Positions 16,800 through 24,249 of a DNA stretch of 24,249 bases are shown piece after piece. Each line of letters opens with the position of its first letter. Position 1 is the first letter of the stretch. Source of the DNA: Chara braunii (lineage: Eukaryota > Streptophyta > Charophyceae > Charales > Characeae). The DNA is taken from the NCBI GenBank assembly GCA_003427395.1, contig BFEA01000339.1:1172925-1197173 (forward strand), in the 5' to 3' direction. The position numbers and the translations under genes are program-made. The notes beneath the pieces were generated by a model. The model made no database searches. It worked only from the letters and a program-made list of their open reading frames with translations, and was not told the origin of the DNA.

Positions 16800-16824
16800 T
16801 TTTTTTTTTTTTTTTTTTTTTTTT
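16800..16824. repeat. Poly-T tract
   Basis: 25 T residues. A second tract lies at 16993-17015, 23 T residues followed by GCAG. They could be old poly-A tails of minus-strand retroposons, but no target-site duplication was identified. Confidence 0.9.
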
Positions 16825-17015
16825 GCCTGCTCTTGTTTTGGTTTAACGTTCGTGTGTGCCAAATTTTGTGTCATTTTGAGAATTGGAATTTCGTCTGTTA
16901 AGATTTATGAAATTTCTCAAGATTTCTGAAATTGAGATGTTGGTGAAATTTCACGAAATGCACTTTTGCCTTGCTGTTTTATAAGTTTTTGATTTTTTTT
17001 TTTTTTTTTTTTTTT

Positions 17016-18375
17016 GCAGTTAGTTTGTATAGTCTCCACTCTACGAATTGGTGGCAAGTTTGATTAAAATGACCTTTTGGTTTTCATGTAAATGGCATGG
17101 CAAGTGGTCTGAAAATTAGGGTCTCCGTTAACCTTCTCTCGATCTCCCAAGCGTAACTTTGCGTGGGTCGACTAGGACGATCCATCTAACCAATCGACAT
17201 TCTTTACTAAATAAAACAAAGCGTCACACGTAAATTGTGCCTAGTCTCTTTTTCCACTTTTATCCCATAACCTTTCGATAACGAAATAAGTGAGTGTCGC
17301 ACACAAGACTCTAAATAAGTATTGCAGCGGCGTAGGGTTTATCATATGGACCAGTCATGCATGAATACGCAAGCAATCGCAACGATGGCGTACTATATAG
17401 TATTAATAATTGTGCGGCCCCAATGATTTTGAGGGTCGCCTTTGACATTCAAGTATCGGTTGATATGCGTTTTAAGAGGTCAATCTCATGGCGCTAGACA
17501 GTCGGGACTGCAATTGCAAGCCCTACCTTCTTCTGCACATTGCTGAGAGGGGCGGTAGGCGAACTTCACCCCTTTGTGGTGGTGAAACGCCCCTGATTTC
17601 TGGGACGAGGCCTCATCTTCGGAGGCCTTAGAACATATAAAGGGGTTTGAGTTAGACAACCGTCACGGACCTCAATGTCCAATTATAGAACTTAATAAGC
17701 AAAAATCAACAGGGGATTTTATTTTTTTCTCATCCAAAATTTACTCAACCCTCGCGCATAGTCAAAGCATGTCGTGCGAATATACAGAATATAAACACAG
17801 TGAGATTGGTGAATACAAGGTAATCACTCTCACAATCACAGTGTGACTTCCTTCCAAAGTTGTAAATGATAGCAAGCAAGTCAAAACCTTACTTCAAATT
17901 ACAATGCATACCTTCAATCATGCAAAGATTCAACATCAACAGACCACACACTACACGGGGTCAACTTCAACCACTCTCCACACAAGCCTCAACCTTTGTC
18001 CAACCTTTCAAACGAAAACAGTCAGTCATTTTGAAATGGTCATTAAATAAAAGTCCGGGTAAAAACTCAAAGAAACAATTGAACCCGCAGTGGCTAAGGT
18101 CTTAGGTTGAGCCGCACGAGCGAGTTAAAGTTTATCTGGAAATAAGCAATTGACAATCAACATGTTATCAAACGATAACAGAAGATGATCCTTATTGGAT
18201 CAGCCTAAAATCAGTCAATCTTCAATCAAAGTGACCGAAGAAAATCTGTTACACAGCACAGACCAATATTCAAAATTATATAAGTATATGAAAAATAAAC
18301 CCCCATATCATGTCTCATACAACTCCTCACAAAATAAATTTTAAACCTACTCCTAAATGGTATTAGAAATTAGGG
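17016..18375. other. AT-rich stretch without a supported gene
   Basis: The longest open frame (17866-18105, 79 codons, Lys/Gln/Ser-rich) has no recognisable motif and is probably chance. I see no RNA gene or clear mobile element boundary. Confidence 0.4.
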
Positions 18376-18640
18376 TAACTTTTGGCAGCATCTCCTTTGT
18401 ACAAGGTGAATCGTTGATGTTTTTTTTACTCAAGATAATAGAAAAATTTTGGCGATACTTCCTCTAGAGAAAATGTTTTCTCATAATTTATACAAAGTTA
18501 AATATAAAATCAGAGACACGTCTCTGACTTTACAAAGTTAATATTTTTTCAACTTCCTAAATTAGTGAAAATTTTGGTAGTTTTTTCCCTAAGTAGGCTT
18601 CCAAGATTTATACTAAGTCAGATATGAACTTAAAGACAAA
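18376..18640 (+). repeat. Three diverged direct repeats around a TTTTGG motif
   Basis: TTTTGGCAGCATCTCCTTT (about 18380), ATTTTGGCGATACTTCCTCT (about 18447) and ATTTTGGTAGTTTTTTCCCT (about 18571) share a plan, and the latter two continue into TTTATAC, AAGT and AGATAT-like sequence. CAGAGACACGTCTCTG at 18511-18526 is a 7-bp inverted repeat. Low-copy, diverged tandem DNA. Confidence 0.5.
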
Positions 18641-19487
18641 ACTTGGATCACAGTAAAGTATAAATCATGGTGCTACAGTTTTATTCAAACTTGTGTTGAA
18701 AAATTTTCAAGTTACTATTGGTGTTAGTTCTGGTTTATGTCGTTGTTGCCTTCGGGCTGCAATGTTGTAGACTTTTTGGATTTTGTTGTTGCATTTTTTG
18801 GGATGTTTCTTCAGTCTTAAGCTCTTGTTGATTTTTAATTTTTCGCTATTGCTGAGTAATCTCCAAGGCGTGGCGGTTCAAAATGGTTGTGGATTGCAAC
18901 TACTTCCGTGGGGTGGAGATTGTTGCCACCGTTAGGGCTTAAAGATTGTTGGGACATCTATGACTGATTACTTTCAAACTTTGCGATTGACCGTCATTGC
19001 ATGACCCTCAATAAATGAAGGTAATAAGATCCTCTCTATGCTTGTCTGAGTGGGACCTTCCTGGTATCTTTAGAGAATGACTTTGTTTTTTCAACCCTTT
19101 TCATTCTATATTTAGTCTGACGTTCGGGAGAGAAAAGCGGCAGGTGGGATTGCAATTCACAAGACCTTATGTGAGGGGTTTACTCATTGATTGCGGGAGC
19201 TCTGCCAAAGCCAAGGCGGGGTTCTGGAGGTAGGGAACCATTAGGTATATGAACAATTTACACTTGTCAGCCTATATTCCTTTAATTGTACTATCATCTT
19301 ATTGTTTGACGTATGATTGAAGTACTACTTATTATTACCATTGAATCTGTATCATGATTTAATCTCGAATTGTATGTGTGGAAGCCAAGATATATGTGTG
19401 AGAGAAAGCAATGGGGGAAGGGTGAAAAAATGATGAAATGGTTGATTTTGCTTGCAATTAACTGAGTCAACAAAGGACTGGGTGTAA
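18641..19487. other. AT-rich stretch without a supported gene
   Basis: No ORF above chance and no recognisable repeat, except that TCCAAGGCGTGGCGGTTCAA at 18861-18880 ends like the units of the hairpin array that starts at 19489. Confidence 0.4.
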
Positions 19488-19488
19488 T

Positions 19489-20572
19489 CTCTAAGTTGAG
19501 TGGTTCATTGTTGTGCGTTATTTTTTACTTGTTGGGTTGTCCGCTTTGTTTTAAAAGGTTGGGCCTATCCTAAGTTTGACAGTCCAATCGCTTGTTTCTT
19601 TTGGGGTTTCTGAATGGTGGACGAGTGTGATCCTAAGTTGGGTGGTTCAAATTCTCTGTTTATCTTTGTTTGATAAAAGAGTTGACTTCAATCTAAGATG
19701 CATGAATCTAGTTCTCTGCTTTATTATGAAGGATAGATAGTCAAAAGCTAAGCATACTTCTAAGTTTGGGTTGCCTAGTCATGAGCCGTGAACTTAAATG
19801 GAATCGAAGTATAAAATTGTATATTACATATATTATTTATATATTATTTGGCAGTCTAGACGTACCCCTAAGTTGGGGCGGTGTAGTCAATTAACTAAGT
19901 TATAAGAAAAACCGGAGAAAGGTGAATTCATAATATAATATTGATGCTAACTTAACATACTAAACATACCACTAAGTTGAGGCGGTTCAATCCTATGTTC
20001 GTGATAGTATTAAAAAGCACAGAGTTTGTTTAAAATTATGTAGTAAGAAAAAAAAAAACAAGATTGGATACCTCCCTAAGTTGGGTGGTCTGATTGTTTA
20101 CTTGGAAGAGAGATAACTAATGAGTTTACATGTTGAATGTTGTGATGTTACGGAGGTTGAGCGTACCCCTAAGTTGGGGTGGTTCAGTCATACGTTGTAT
20201 ATTGTTGTTTAGGTATGTTAGGTGTACCACTAATTGGGGTGCTCTTGTCCTACGCCATATGTAACTGTTTGAGCAATCTCGACGTACCCCTAAGTTGGGT
20301 CGTTCTAGTCATAACATTATGCCTTATGTCGTTGTCTAGGCAGATTTTAAACGTACCTCTTAGTTGAGGTGGCCTAGTCATCTTTCATACGTCAATTGTT
20401 TAGGTTGAGTAGGCATACCCTTAAGTTAGGGCGGTCTAACCATACTCCTTATGTGGATGTCTAAGCATAGTTTGGATGTATCCCTAGATGGGGCGGTTTA
20501 GTCGTATGCTTTATGCTTATCATCTAAGATGGGCTAAATATACCCATAAGTTAGGGCGGTCTGATCGAATGC
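19489..20572 (+). repeat. Array of about 16 hairpin units (CCCC-TAAGTT-GGGG)
   Basis: Each unit centres on GTACCCCTAAGTTGGGGYGG followed by T(C/T)TAGTCATA, and the better-kept units add a second block like ATGTNGTTGTCTAGG. Cores begin at about 19489, 19568, 19632, 19692, 19757, 19865, 19969, 20073, 20166, 20227, 20287, 20356, 20418, 20481 and 20543, with one more at 21023. Spacing is about 60-70 bp from 20166 onward and about 93-104 bp between 19865 and 20166. The core forms a 3-4 bp stem with a constant TAAGTT loop, and several units show paired changes (see findings). No ORF runs through it. It may be a satellite-like array or a structured non-coding transcript. Confidence 0.8.
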
Positions 20573-20716
20573 TTATAACAGCCATTTCGTCAAAACGGAC
20601 ATATTATATTTTTTGAACGAAATTAAAATTGAGTTTTTGGGCCAAAATCCGATCCAATTTTTTTACTCTTGGGGTTCCGGCGTTCCTAGAATGTCGGACC
20701 CCCTAGATGTATCTAG
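20565..20716 (+). repeat. 152-bp direct repeat, copy 1
   Basis: From TCGAATGCTTA at 20565. It contains AAAACGGACA, ATTATATTTTTT, GAAATTAAAATT, GATCCAA and TCCGGCGTTCCTAGAA, all repeated 152 bp downstream. It starts at the end of a hairpin-array unit. Confidence 0.9.
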
Positions 20717-21006
20717 TCGAATGCTTAAAACAACCATTTCTTCAAAACGGACAAATTATATTTTTTTAGCGAAATTAAAATTAAGTTTTTTGGCCGAAAA
20801 CCGATCCAAGTTTTTGATTTTTGGGGGTCCGGCGTTCCTAGAACATATGAACCCCTAGATATATATAGTCTCAAGTTGTGACCAGATACATCTAGGGCCA
20901 GGAGCAAAAAATTTGGACCAGATTTCGGCAAAAAAACTTAATTTTAATTTCATTCAAAAAATATAATATGCCCGTTTGACGAAATAGTTGTTTTATGTTA
21001 TTGCTT
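20717..21006. repeat. Long foldback: direct copy 2 plus inverted copy
   Basis: Left arm about 20720-20870, loop TCAAGTTGT (20871-20879), right arm 20880-21006. On the minus strand the right arm reads AACAACTATTTCGTCAAACG, ATTATATTTTTTGAATGAAA and CTAGATGTATCTGGTC, matching the left arm apart from about 26 extra bases (near 20823-20850) that would bulge. A transcript would fold into a hairpin of more than 100 bp, a possible small-RNA source or a foldback/MITE-type element inserted in the hairpin array. Confidence 0.85.
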
Positions 21007-21266
21007 AAGCACGTAGGATGTACCTCTAAGTTGGAATTGTCTTATCATGTGCACGATGTGAGTAAGGGTAGAAGACTAACAAACTGAGAGTTGAATAAAC
21101 TAAGTATTTTGATGAAACACTTCAAGGTTAGGGAAATATTTTATGATGCTTACTTGTGTGTCTTATGAGTTTGTCTTTTGGGGGCATATTTTGATAGTTA
21201 GTGTCTTAAAGAAATAAATAAGAAGAAAAAAAAAGCTACGTTGTGTAGAGTACACGCACGATAATT

Positions 21267-21345
21267 TTCCGTACGAAACGTACAGGTAATATCTGTACGG
21301 GAACCTGTACGAGAACCTGCACGTCTTGTACGTCCTAGTACGAAA
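21267..21345 (+). repeat. GTACG-rich short repeats, block 1
   Basis: Adjacent 12-bp units CTGTACGGGAAC, CTGTACGAGAAC and CTGCACGTCTTG begin at 21293, with CCGTACGAAACGTACAGG just before. The palindromic CGTACG/GTAC core recurs in blocks at 21511, 22033, 22168 and 23567, suggesting one family. Confidence 0.8.
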
Positions 21346-21510
21346 AAGAAAAAAAAAAAAAAAAAGAGTCATAAAAAAAAATTGAAACAAACATATGTGA
21401 TGTAACAACACAAAACAAGCAATATTTGGTCGAGCATTATCTTCAAATTCTTATTAAAATTTATTAAAAAATAAAAACAATACCAGATTAAAAAAAAAAA
21501 AAAAAATTGT

Positions 21511-21577
21511 ACGGGGCCCCTAGCGTACAAGTAGCGTACGAGTACAGCAGTACGAATCCGTACTCGTACGAGGGTGC
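21511..21577. repeat. GTACG-rich short repeats, block 2
   Basis: GTACGGGGCC, GCGTACAAGTAGCGTACGAG, TACAGCAGTACG and TCCGTACTCGTACGAGG occur within 67 bp. GGGGCCCC also appears. Confidence 0.75.
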
Positions 21578-21603
21578 ATGCAAGTCGCAACGCCGATGAA
21601 AAG

Positions 21604-22062
21604 AGAATTAAAATTAGAGAGTGAGGGAACACGTTTTCGACACCACCATCTTTGACGATTTTTCATTTGTTTTTTGTTTTGCCAAATGCCCTCAAACTTT
21701 ACAAATATGTACTTCACATAATACAAACTCATTAAAAAAAGTTTCAAAAAATAATATTTTTTTTGTAGGTCCCACAATAAAGCGAAAATAAAAAGTAAAA
21801 AGTGGAAAAAAAAAAATAGTGAGTGGGCGAGCATGTTTTAACACAGCCATCTGACGATTTTCATTTATTTTGGCTTAGCAAAATGACTTCAAAATTTATG
21901 GGCATGTACCTCACATCATGGAGAAGTCTCAAAAGAAATTCCCCCCAAAAAATGTGTTTTTAGGCCCCAAAATATTTTTTGGCGGGGCCGAACACCGCCG
22001 GGTTCTGACCCCGAACGGGACCCCGAACACCTGTACGTACGAAGGTCGGTCCGCGGACTTTC
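21604..22062 (+). repeat. Direct repeat of about 460 bp, copy D1
   Basis: Collinear with 23151-23607: GAGAATTAAA, GTGAG, CACGTTTTCGACACC, a TTTTTCATT stretch, TACTTCACATAATA, a purine-rich AAAGTG block, a second CACGTTTTGACACCGCCATC-type motif, TTTTAGGCCCCAAAAT, then GACCCCGAAC and GTACGTACG. The copies are about 1547 bp apart. Confidence 0.85.
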
Positions 22063-22129
22063 GTATGTTAAATAATAGATAACCTACAAATCAGATTTGA
22101 AAACATAATAATATTTAGTTGCCAAAAAA

Positions 22130-22250
22130 AAAATTGCGGGATCCGAACCTCTTCCGGTTTGGGCCCCGTACGGGGACCGATGACCCGAACACTCAAACGT
22201 TCGGGGGTCAGCTTAGAGGTCTTCGTACGTTTGGGCTTGCAACCCTATAT
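22130..22250 (-). repeat. Inverted GTACG/CCGAAC element arm
   Basis: TTGCGGGATCCGAACC, GGGCCCCGTACGGG, AAACGTTCGGGGGTCAGCT and CGTACGTTTGGGC match, on the opposite strand, the segment at 23628-23740. It is an arm in inverse orientation to the second foldback. Confidence 0.8.
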
Positions 22251-22308
22251 ATTTACCAGGTTACCTGTCGGGCGCTCGGCTTACCCTATTTACCCTGGCG
22301 GCCCGGTA

Positions 22309-22450
22309 GTGCAAGGACTAGGGGAGGTCCAGCAAAAACAAAACAAAAAAAAAATCCAGAAAAACAACAATGTTATGCAGAAAAATAAACTGAGCAACTT
22401 TTGCCTTAGGGTCACATTGAAATTCTTTACCGAATTTAAAATAAAACTTT
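22309..22450. repeat. Left arm of inverted pair
   Basis: 22371-22450 is the inverse of 22735-22803: AAATAAACTGAGCAACTTTT and AGGGTCACATTGA here match AAATAAACTGAACAACTTTT and AGGGTCACATCAA read on the minus strand there. The adjacent GTGCAAGGACTAGGG (about 22309) matches GTGCAAGGACCAGG on the minus strand near 22950. Confidence 0.8.
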
Positions 22451-22734
22451 AATTTTTTTTTATTTATTTATTTTTTCTCGGTCACACAGATGGACCTGGG
22501 TCACTCTGGTATACAGGGTAACCGGCGTTCGGGACGGAGCGAACGTCCAGACGTATGGAACCCCTTGGGGATGCGTTCCATCGTTCGGGCCGAAAGTAGA
22601 AAAAAAAATAATAATAAAAAAATAAAAATAAAAAAAATCATTGGCTACCAAAGTGGTCCGGGGTGACTTGCCCAGCGAGAACAAAACAAAATAATAATAA
22701 TAATATTTAAAAAAATAAAATTTGTTTGTTATTC
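22451..22734. other. Spacer within the inverted pair
   Basis: Holds CGTTCGGGACGGAGCGAACG at about 22525-22544, a GC-rich inverted repeat, and A/T-rich tracts with AAT runs. No gene. Confidence 0.5.
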
Positions 22735-22803
22735 TAAAAATTGTGAAGAGTTTTGATGTGACCCTGAGACAAAAGTTGTTCAGTTTATTTTTTTCTGTAT
22801 AAT
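22735..22803. repeat. Right arm of inverted pair
   Basis: Inverse of 22371-22450, with about 285 bp between arms. Both arms encode a similar KNKLxNFCLRVT phrase on opposite strands, which is simply the consequence of the inverted repeat. Confidence 0.8.
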
Positions 22804-23150
22804 TCGTTTTTTTACATGATGATTTCATTGAATCACTAAGTCTATTTATTTGTTATTAACTTAATTCATTCTGATTTAACTTTACTTATTGTATTGAATA
22901 AAATTAAATTAGTATTTTTTTTTAATTTTTTTTTTGCGGGGAGCTTTCCTGGTCCTTGCACGGGCTGGCCACCCGGGACCCGGGCGGCTCGGCTGGTAGC
23001 CTAGAACCAATCTGAAAAAAATATATATTATGAAGATAATTAAATTAAACAAGATTTGTCCATGCATTACATCCAACTTCCTTACCAAATTTGAAATAAA
23101 ATAAAATACCGAGAACAAATACTAATAATAACAATAACAAAAAATAAAAA

Positions 23151-23607
23151 GAGAATTAAATTCAGTGAGTGTGTGAGCACGTTTTCGACACCGCCAGCTT
23201 TGGCAATTTTTCATTGTTTTTTGGCACAGCCATATGGCCTGAAAATTTACAGATGTGTACTTCACATAATATAAAACCCATTCAAAAAGTTTTAAAAAAT
23301 AATAAAATTATTACTAAAGTGAAAACAAAAAGTGAAAAGTGAAAAAAAATGTGGCTGAGCACGTTTTGACACCGCCATCTTGATCAAGTTTTAATTCTTA
23401 TTTGGCAAAGCTAAATGACGTCAAAATTAATAGGCATCCTCACGTCATAGAGAACTCACAAAAAAATAATTCATAAAAAATATATATATATACTTTTAGG
23501 CCCCAAAATGATTTTTGGCGAGGGTCGAACGCCTTCAAGTTCAGACCCCGAACAAGACCCCGAACGCCCGTACGTACGGAGGTCGGCCCTGGGACCTCCG
23601 TACATAC
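23151..23607 (+). repeat. Direct repeat of about 460 bp, copy D2
   Basis: Second copy of D1. Its right half also forms the left arm of the foldback at 23345-23895. Confidence 0.85.
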
Positions 23608-23895
23608 AGGCTGGTGACCCTCTATAAGGTCGTCAGGCCGAACGTACGGAGACACCTTAGCTGACCCCCGAACGTTTGGGCGTTCGGGTTCCGATACGGG
23701 GCCCGAACTTGAAGGGGTTCGGACCCCGCAAAAAAATATTTTAACACCTAAACATACTTTTTGGTTTCTGAATTGTTTTGTGTGATTTCTTTGTGATATA
23801 AGGTATCTCCCTCTCAATTTTGAAGCCATTTTGTTTAGCCACAAAAATATAAAAACTCCTCAAAGATGGTGGTGTCAAAACTTGCTTGCCCACTC
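23345..23895. repeat. Foldback element with arms of about 250-290 bp
   Basis: The left arm (about 23345-23585) contains GAGCACGTTTTGACACCGCC, TTCAAGTTC and CCCCGAACGCCCGTACGTAC. The minus strand of the right arm (about 23610-23895) reads AAGTTTTGACACCACCATCT, CCTTCAAGTTCGGGCCCCG and CGAACGCCCAAACGTTCG in the same order. The centre is GTACGGAGGTCGGCCCTGGG and then ACCTCCGTAC. There is no coding capacity; it may be a non-autonomous foldback transposon or an inverted repeat producing small RNA. Confidence 0.8.
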
Positions 23896-24035
23896 ACTAA
23901 TTTCAATAATTTGTTTTTTTTCTCTTTTTATTTTATGTTTTTTGAACTTTTTCCTTTATTTCAGAACATGAAAAAAAACTTTATTTGTGGATTCTCCATC
24001 ACATAAGATACACATCATACTTGTCGCGCATCATC

Positions 24036-24186
24036 CCTGTGCGTTGCGCAGCGCGCGGTGCGCATACCCGAGGTGTGCGCACAACTGGCTGCACGATGCG
24101 CAATGTGCTGCGTACAGGGCCGGTGCGTTGCGCACAGGTGCACTGGGGGGTGCGCGCTGGAGGGCCGCATATGTGCCAGATGCGCA
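24036..24186. repeat. TGCGCA-rich GC block
   Basis: Six copies of the palindrome TGCGCA within about 150 bp, with GTGCGTTGCGCA at both 24039 and 24123, in otherwise AT-rich DNA. ORFs on both strands (for example 23985-24191 plus and 23999-24187 minus) are composition artefacts. Confidence 0.8.
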
Positions 24187-24187
24187 C

Positions 24188-24190
<3 letters not shown>

Positions 24191-24249
<59 letters not shown>
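24191..24249. repeat. AT microsatellite at the window end
   Basis: About 29 uninterrupted AT units running off the window edge. Confidence 0.95.

Noticed and set aside
17866-18105. 79-codon ORF
   Set aside because: Lys/Gln/Ser-rich in an A-rich region; consistent with chance and no motif.
19489-20572. CRISPR-like array or protein repeat
   Set aside because: Units are diverged throughout, there are no constant repeats with variable spacers, and no frame stays open across units.
22159-22828. Similar NFCLRVT peptides on opposite strands
   Set aside because: Explained by the inverted DNA repeat at 22371 and 22735; no evidence of selection on a protein.

Overview
The window looks like intergenic or heterochromatic DNA from a large, repeat-rich genome of the green-plant lineage. 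Three and a half copies of the plant telomere motif TTTAGGG lie at 293-317. The only clearly recognisable coding sequence is a plant-type Ty3/Gypsy chromovirus. There are no bacterial operons, ribosome binding sites or compact gene order. A streptophyte alga such as a charophyte is my best guess for the host, but this is inference; the sequence does not prove it. Runs of N at 13507-13616 and single Ns near 14600-14900 show a draft assembly.

Layout. 1-2950: non-coding DNA with telomere-like motifs, an AAT microsatellite, a long degenerate TGTG/CACA-rich minisatellite, a 38-bp tandem repeat, and two diverged copies of a TATA-containing module. 2980-3880: a tandemly duplicated unit of about 435 bp, each copy starting in an AAT microsatellite and carrying a related 75-76 codon ORF. 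3880-7600: pyrimidine-rich DNA with CT, CA and TTC microsatellites, a shuffled set of short repeat modules (three direct, one inverted), and several good splice-like signals that can be chained into a small hypothetical spliced ORF. 7600-8765: a tRNA-like B box, then LTR-like sequence that may be an antisense LTR of a second element.

8766-14137 and possibly beyond: the chromovirus. Gag has a CCHC knuckle but is broken by a nonsense codon and a frameshift. A textbook -1 frameshift signal sits at the gag stop: an in-frame GGGAAAC heptamer followed by sequence that can fold as an H-type pseudoknot. A long intact stretch encodes protease, reverse transcriptase, RNase H and the integrase zinc domain. 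The integrase catalytic core is deleted. The integrase tail with its chromodomain survives in another frame with three stops. A purine tract and a 3' LTR follow; its U3 carries a 47-bp hairpin repeat array, a 45-bp duplication, and a TATA box cradled by an inverted repeat. The element cannot be autonomous.

14140-24249: AT-rich DNA without a gene I can support. It holds a three-copy repeat of about 480 bp, a remarkable array of about 16 diverged units of roughly 60-100 bp built around a small hairpin (CCCC-TAAGTT-GGGG) with paired stem changes, a long foldback inserted in that array, a patchwork of GTACG-rich direct and inverted repeats, a TGCGCA-rich block and a terminal AT microsatellite.

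There is no evidence of genes working together here apart from the retroelement's own gag-pol plan. The most promising unexplained structures are the hairpin array at 19489-20572, the frameshift signal at 9709-9759 and the foldback complex at 20565-23895.
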